Source: Dyella sp. EPa41
Lineage (GTDB): Bacteria > Pseudomonadota > Gammaproteobacteria > Xanthomonadales > Rhodanobacteraceae
Assembly: GCF_016586165.1 (NCBI RefSeq)
Contig: NZ_BCPR01000051.1
Span: 1-33,807 of the forward strand
Reading direction: 5' to 3'
DNA length: 33,807 nt
The notes under the pieces are model-generated. The model saw nothing but the letters and a program-made list of their open reading frames with translations. It was not told where the DNA came from and made no database searches. The position numbers and the translations under genes are program-made. Positions 31,118-33,807 of this stretch are shown here, in pieces. Numbering within the stretch: position 1 is the first letter of the stretch; each line of letters starts with the position of its first letter.

Positions 31118-32142
31118 CACGATCGTTCGCTCAGGCATGGCGCTGGCCCTTCCATGCGGCTTGCCGCCATCGGCGCATGCCCCAGCACCCGGTGCGGACG
31201 ATAAGGCGCTTCGAGCAGGCTGCACTCCTGCGCCGTCAGCGTCACCTCCAGTGCTTCGACCGCCTGCTCGAGATGCGCCATGCGCGTGGCACCGATGATT
31301 GGCGCGGTGACGCCCGGCTGGTGCATCAGCCATGACAACGCCACCTGTGCCTGCGTCAAGCCGCGATGGCTCGCCACCCCCGCCACCGCATCGACCACGT
31401 CGTAATCGGCCTCGGTGTAGTACAACTCATGGGCAAAGGCATCGCTGGATGCGCGCAATGTTTCCGCCTGCCCGCGAGGGCGGGTGAGAAAGCCACGGGC
31501 CAGCGGACTCCACGGCAACACCGCGATGCCTTCGGCATGGCACTGCGGAAGCATCTCGCGCTCCTCTTCGCGATAGATGAGGTTGTAGTGGTTCTGCATG
31601 GAGACGAAACGGGCCCAGCCCTCTCTCTCCGCGATCATCAGCGCCTTCTGGAACTGCCACGCAAACATGCTCGACGCGCCGATGTAGCGTGCCTTGCCCG
31701 ACCGGACGATATCGTTGAGCGCCTCCAGGGTTTCCTCGATCGGCGTGTCATCGTCCCAGCGATGGATCTGGTAAAGATCGACATGATCCATGCCCAGTCG
31801 CATCAGCGACGCATCGATCGCCGACAGCAGGTGCTTGCGCGACAAGCCGCGCTGGTTGGGCCCGGTTCCCATAGGATAGAACACCTTGGTGGCGACCACG
31901 ACCTCATCGCGTCGCGCGAAGTCGCGCAATGCCCGGCCCAGCACACGTTCGCTCTCGCCACCGGAATACATGTCGGCGGTATCGAAGAAGTTGATGCCGA
32001 GCTCGCAAGCCCGCCGGATGATCGGCCGGCCGTCTTCCTCGCCGAGAATCCAGGCCTTTGCATTCGGACTGCCATAACTCATGGCGCCCAGGCACAGGCG
32101 CGACACCTTCAAGCCGCTGCGTCCCATGTTGACGTATTGCAT
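31117..32142 (-). CDS. Aldo/keto reductase
   Basis: 341 residues with GGAGG before the ATG. The catalytic tetrad is seen in order: Asp in NFFDTADMYSGGESERVLG, Tyr four residues later, Lys in VVVATKVF and His in DLYQIHRWDDDTPIEE. The C-terminal GVTAPIIGATR block binds the NADPH phosphate. The subfamily is that of YajO/potassium-channel-beta-like reductases that act on small carbonyls. It lies 13 bases after the exporter gene and overlaps the ICMT-like gene by one base, so the three form an operon. The last 20 residues (APMAASRMEGPAPCLSERS) extend beyond the usual end. Substrate unknown. Confidence 0.93.
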   Translation of the reverse strand: MQYVNMGRSGLKVSRLCLGAMSYGSPNAKAWILGEEDGRPIIRRACELGINFFDTADMYSGGESERVLGRALRDFARRDEVVVATKVFYPMGTGPNQRGLSRKHLLSAIDASLMRLGMDHVDLYQIHRWDDDTPIEETLEALNDIVRSGKARYIGASSMFAWQFQKALMIAEREGWARFVSMQNHYNLIYREEEREMLPQCHAEGIAVLPWSPLARGFLTRPRGQAETLRASSDAFAHELYYTEADYDVVDAVAGVASHRGLTQAQVALSWLMHQPGVTAPIIGATRMAHLEQAVEALEVTLTAQECSLLEAPYRPHRVLGHAPMAASRMEGPAPCLSERS

Positions 32143-32155
32143 GACACCTCCGCGA

Positions 32156-33040
32156 TCAGGCCGGTGGCCGGTGGAGTGCGACGCCCGACGCCACCAGCAG
32201 CACGCCCAGCATTTCCAGGGCGGATGGCACCTGGCGCAGCACGATGATGCCGATGATCACCGCGGTGGCCGGCAGAAGAGCGACGAACAGCGCATACGTC
32301 GAACGAGGCAGTCGGCTCATCGCCAGTTGGTCGAAGACATAGGGAATGACCGACGAGCTGATGCCGACGGCTGCGCCGGCGCCCAGCGCCACCGGATCCA
32401 GCAGGGCCGGTACGGCATCGCGAAACCCCAGTGGCGAAATCGCCACGCCGGCGACGAGCATCGCCGCGCCCAGGCGATCGATGGGGCTGGTGGCCGGATC
32501 TGCCCGCGACACCGCATGCGCCAGCACGATGTACAGCGTGAACAGCACCGCATTGGCGAATGCCCACGCGAAGGCCTGCGGGGCACCTCCGAAGCGCACC
32601 TCGGTCAGCAGGTAGACGCCGCACACGGTCAGCACGAGCGCCCCCAGGTTGCGTGCGGAGCGGGCACCCGCCAATGCCAGCGCCACCGGGCCGGCGAACT
32701 CGATCGCGGCGACCGTGCCCAGCGGCAACGCCGCGATGGCCCGGTAGAAGCAGTAGTTCATGGCCGCGAAGACGCCGCCCAGCGCCACCATGGTCCATTG
32801 CGCCTGACGCGTCGCGGCAAGGAATGCACGCCATGGCCTGCGCCATATCGCGAACACCAGCGCCGCCGACACGATGCGCAGCCAGGCCACGCCCGCCACC
32901 GGCACCCGCGCGAAGAGCAGCACGGCGAACGAGGGCCCCAGGTAGTGGAAGATCGCACTGCCGACGAAGAACGCGTGCGGTGGCACCCGTTCTGACAGGG
33001 GCGTGGCACCGTTTCTTGTTTTACCGTCTATTGCATTCAT
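32156..33040 (-). CDS. EamA/RhtA-family exporter
   Basis: 294 residues with about ten hydrophobic segments. Blocks such as FHYLGPSFAVLLF, VAWLRIVSAALVFA, NYCFYRAIAALPLGTVAAIE and IPYVFDQLAMSRLPRSTYAL match the RhtA-like (threonine/homoserine exporter) branch of the drug/metabolite transporter superfamily, with two EamA halves. The ATG at 33040 has no Shine-Dalgarno sequence, but a consensus promoter ends 10 bases before it. First gene of the exporter-reductase-methyltransferase operon and divergent from the CGNR regulator gene, 65 bases away. The exported compound may be an amino acid or a modified metabolite. Confidence 0.92.
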   Translation of the reverse strand: MNAIDGKTRNGATPLSERVPPHAFFVGSAIFHYLGPSFAVLLFARVPVAGVAWLRIVSAALVFAIWRRPWRAFLAATRQAQWTMVALGGVFAAMNYCFYRAIAALPLGTVAAIEFAGPVALALAGARSARNLGALVLTVCGVYLLTEVRFGGAPQAFAWAFANAVLFTLYIVLAHAVSRADPATSPIDRLGAAMLVAGVAISPLGFRDAVPALLDPVALGAGAAVGISSSVIPYVFDQLAMSRLPRSTYALFVALLPATAVIIGIIVLRQVPSALEMLGVLLVASGVALHRPPA

Positions 33041-33050
33041 GGTGGTGAAG

Positions 33051-33079
33051 TTTATAGACCCGCAAAACTCACCTGTCAA
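33051..33079 (-). promoter_or_regulatory. Consensus sigma-70 promoter for the exporter operon
   Basis: Minus strand: TTGACA (33079-33074), 17-base spacer, TATAAA (33056-33051), then 10 bases to the ATG at 33040. With a start point six to nine bases after the -10, the leader would be only one to four bases, or none. ATTTAAAT (33080-33087), an 8-bp palindrome, sits just upstream of the -35 and could be an UP element or an operator shared with the divergent regulator. Confidence 0.8.
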
Positions 33080-33093
33080 ATTTAAATAGATGG

Positions 33094-33099
33094 TAAGAT
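33094..33099 (+). promoter_or_regulatory. Possible -10 for the CGNR regulator gene
   Basis: TAAGAT ends seven bases before the ATG at 33106; no good -35 is seen at 16-18 bases. It would also give a leaderless mRNA. It overlaps the upstream side of the divergent exporter promoter, so both could be controlled by one site. Confidence 0.35.
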
Positions 33100-33105
33100 G
33101 AACCC

Positions 33106-33681
33106 ATGGAAGCACTCGACCTCGATCCCGGCGATTACGGCGGCACCTACAAGCTCGTGGGTGGGCGTCCTTCGCTGGATTTCGTCAATACGATCAGTTG
33201 GCCTGAGACTGGGCGGGAACACGACTGGTTGTCGTCCCCCGGCAACGCCAGGCGTTGGTTCGCCGCGGTCGACCTGCCCTTTCCCCGCGCCAAGACGGTG
33301 GACCTGGCCAGCCTGCACAAGACACGACAACTGCTTGCGCGCGTGCTGCGGCCGCTCGCGCACGGTGAACAGGCGCCGGCCGGCGCGCTTGCCGAGTTCA
33401 GCAAGGCGGCGGCAAGGGCTTACCAGCACCGCCTGATCGACCCGGCGTCGCTGGCCTGGCATTGGCCGGCACCGCAAACCGCGGCGGAGGCGCTCGCCCC
33501 CATCCTGCTTGATGCCGCCGATCTGGTGACGGCGGGCGACCACCAGCGCCTTCGGTTCTGCCCGTCCTGCGACTGGCTGTTCGAAGACCAGACGCGCAAC
33601 GGCCAGCGCCGCTGGTGCGACATGGCCGATTGCGGCAGCCGCGACAAGGCCCGTCGCTACTACCACCGCACCAAAGCCTGA
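33106..33681 (+). CDS. ABATE/CGNR zinc-finger transcriptional regulator
   Basis: 191 residues. The N-terminal ABATE domain (YKLVGGRPSLDFVNTISWPE, about 14-33) and a C-terminal CGNR zinc finger: C152-x2-C155 in RFCPSCDWLFED, and C171, C176 in RRWCDMADCGSRDKARRYYH. The fourth motif is CGSR here, not CGNR. The family is described as stress-induced regulators, mainly of Actinobacteria. No ribosome site is apparent. It diverges by 65 bases from the exporter-reductase-methyltransferase operon, which is the natural target. A GCGGGT/ACCCGC hairpin follows at 33744-33758. Confidence 0.9.
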   Translation: MEALDLDPGDYGGTYKLVGGRPSLDFVNTISWPETGREHDWLSSPGNARRWFAAVDLPFPRAKTVDLASLHKTRQLLARVLRPLAHGEQAPAGALAEFSKAAARAYQHRLIDPASLAWHWPAPQTAAEALAPILLDAADLVTAGDHQRLRFCPSCDWLFEDQTRNGQRRWCDMADCGSRDKARRYYHRTKA

Positions 33682-33743
33682 GATGCCTGCGCCAACGCGG
33701 CGCCGCCCATGACGCGCCGTTTCCACCACTGCGCCGATACTCG

Positions 33744-33793
33744 GCGGGTGTAACCCGCGGCAGGGCTGGAGCGAATTCACCTGCAGGCGCTCC
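33744..33793. repeat. Hairpins at the right edge, REP-like
   Basis: GCGGGT-GTA-ACCCGC (33744-33758) may be a terminator for the CGNR gene. Next, GGAGCG (33768-33773) faces CGCTCC (33788-33793) around AATTCACCTGCAGG, resembling the ends of the GGAGCG-class extragenic palindromes (compare 531-613). The window ends 14 bases later, so a pair cannot be tested. Confidence 0.4.
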
Positions 33794-33807
33794 CTTGTGC
33801 ATGCGGG

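Noticed and set aside
1-33807. CRISPR arrays, insertion sequences, tRNA or rRNA genes, prophage
   Set aside because: I saw no regularly spaced repeats, transposase motifs, tRNA-like cloverleaf or rRNA core sequence on reading; a dedicated tRNA and IS scan would settle small ones.

Overview
The window is about 65-70% GC by eye. It is densely packed with single genes and short operons on both strands and looks like an ordinary chromosomal region of a gammaproteobacterium of the Xanthomonadales, probably Rhodanobacteraceae (Luteibacter/Dyella-like). This assignment is inferred from gene content: many exported peptidases and hydrolases, OprD-type porin, large LuxR/ATPase (LAL) regulator, small oxidoreductase-like cysteine protein, and a REP-type palindrome pair of the GGAGCGCACC class. 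No rRNA, tRNA, CRISPR array, insertion sequence, integrase or phage gene was seen.

Layout. 1-3.8 kb is all minus strand: 5' part of an exported creatininase-like protein, a REP pair, a small cysteine-rich OXDD protein, an exported SAM-methyltransferase-like protein, an exported M20 peptidase and the 2H phosphoesterase ThpR. 4.0-7.3 kb holds a lone ExbD/TolR protein, a His/Tyr/Pro-rich exported protein followed by a Spy/CpxP-like chaperone, a second and divergent 2H phosphoesterase, a small membrane protein and a GIY-YIG protein. 7.35-9.66 kb is a bacterial glutamate-carboxypeptidase-II-like M28 peptidase. 9.99-14.6 kb is a plus-strand block: unknown protein, DUF4242 protein, LAL regulator and DUF899 thioredoxin-like protein, with a 30-bp dyad before the DUF4242 gene. 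14.7-17.1 kb carries a TetR regulator, the SDR it probably controls, a VOC protein and a small protein with a very acidic tail. 17.1-22.8 kb has a DyP peroxidase, a coupled virginiamycin-B-lyase-like/S33 hydrolase pair, a second SDR and an exported Asp-nucleophile alpha/beta hydrolase. 22.9-28.8 kb has a two-lobed retropepsin-like/TPR protein, an orphan ModE regulator, a 615-bp gene-free stretch, an unknown secreted protein, a second exported methyltransferase-like protein and a MarC protein. 28.9-33.7 kb has an OprD-type porin and a three-gene operon (RhtA-like exporter, aldo/keto reductase, ICMT-like methyltransferase) divergent from an ABATE/CGNR zinc-finger regulator.

How the genes may work together (inference). 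Most products act in the envelope or in detoxification. The three best candidate regulatory units are: (1) TetR-SDR, where closely similar 20-bp sites lie before both genes; (2) the LAL/DUF4242/DUF899 block, with a long dyad placed as expected for an activator; (3) the CGNR regulator facing an exporter-reductase-methyltransferase operon whose promoter is a consensus TTGACA-17-TATAAA only 10 bp from the start codon, implying a leaderless or nearly leaderless mRNA. Several convergent gene pairs are separated by perfect 13-bp stems that abut the minus-strand stop codon.
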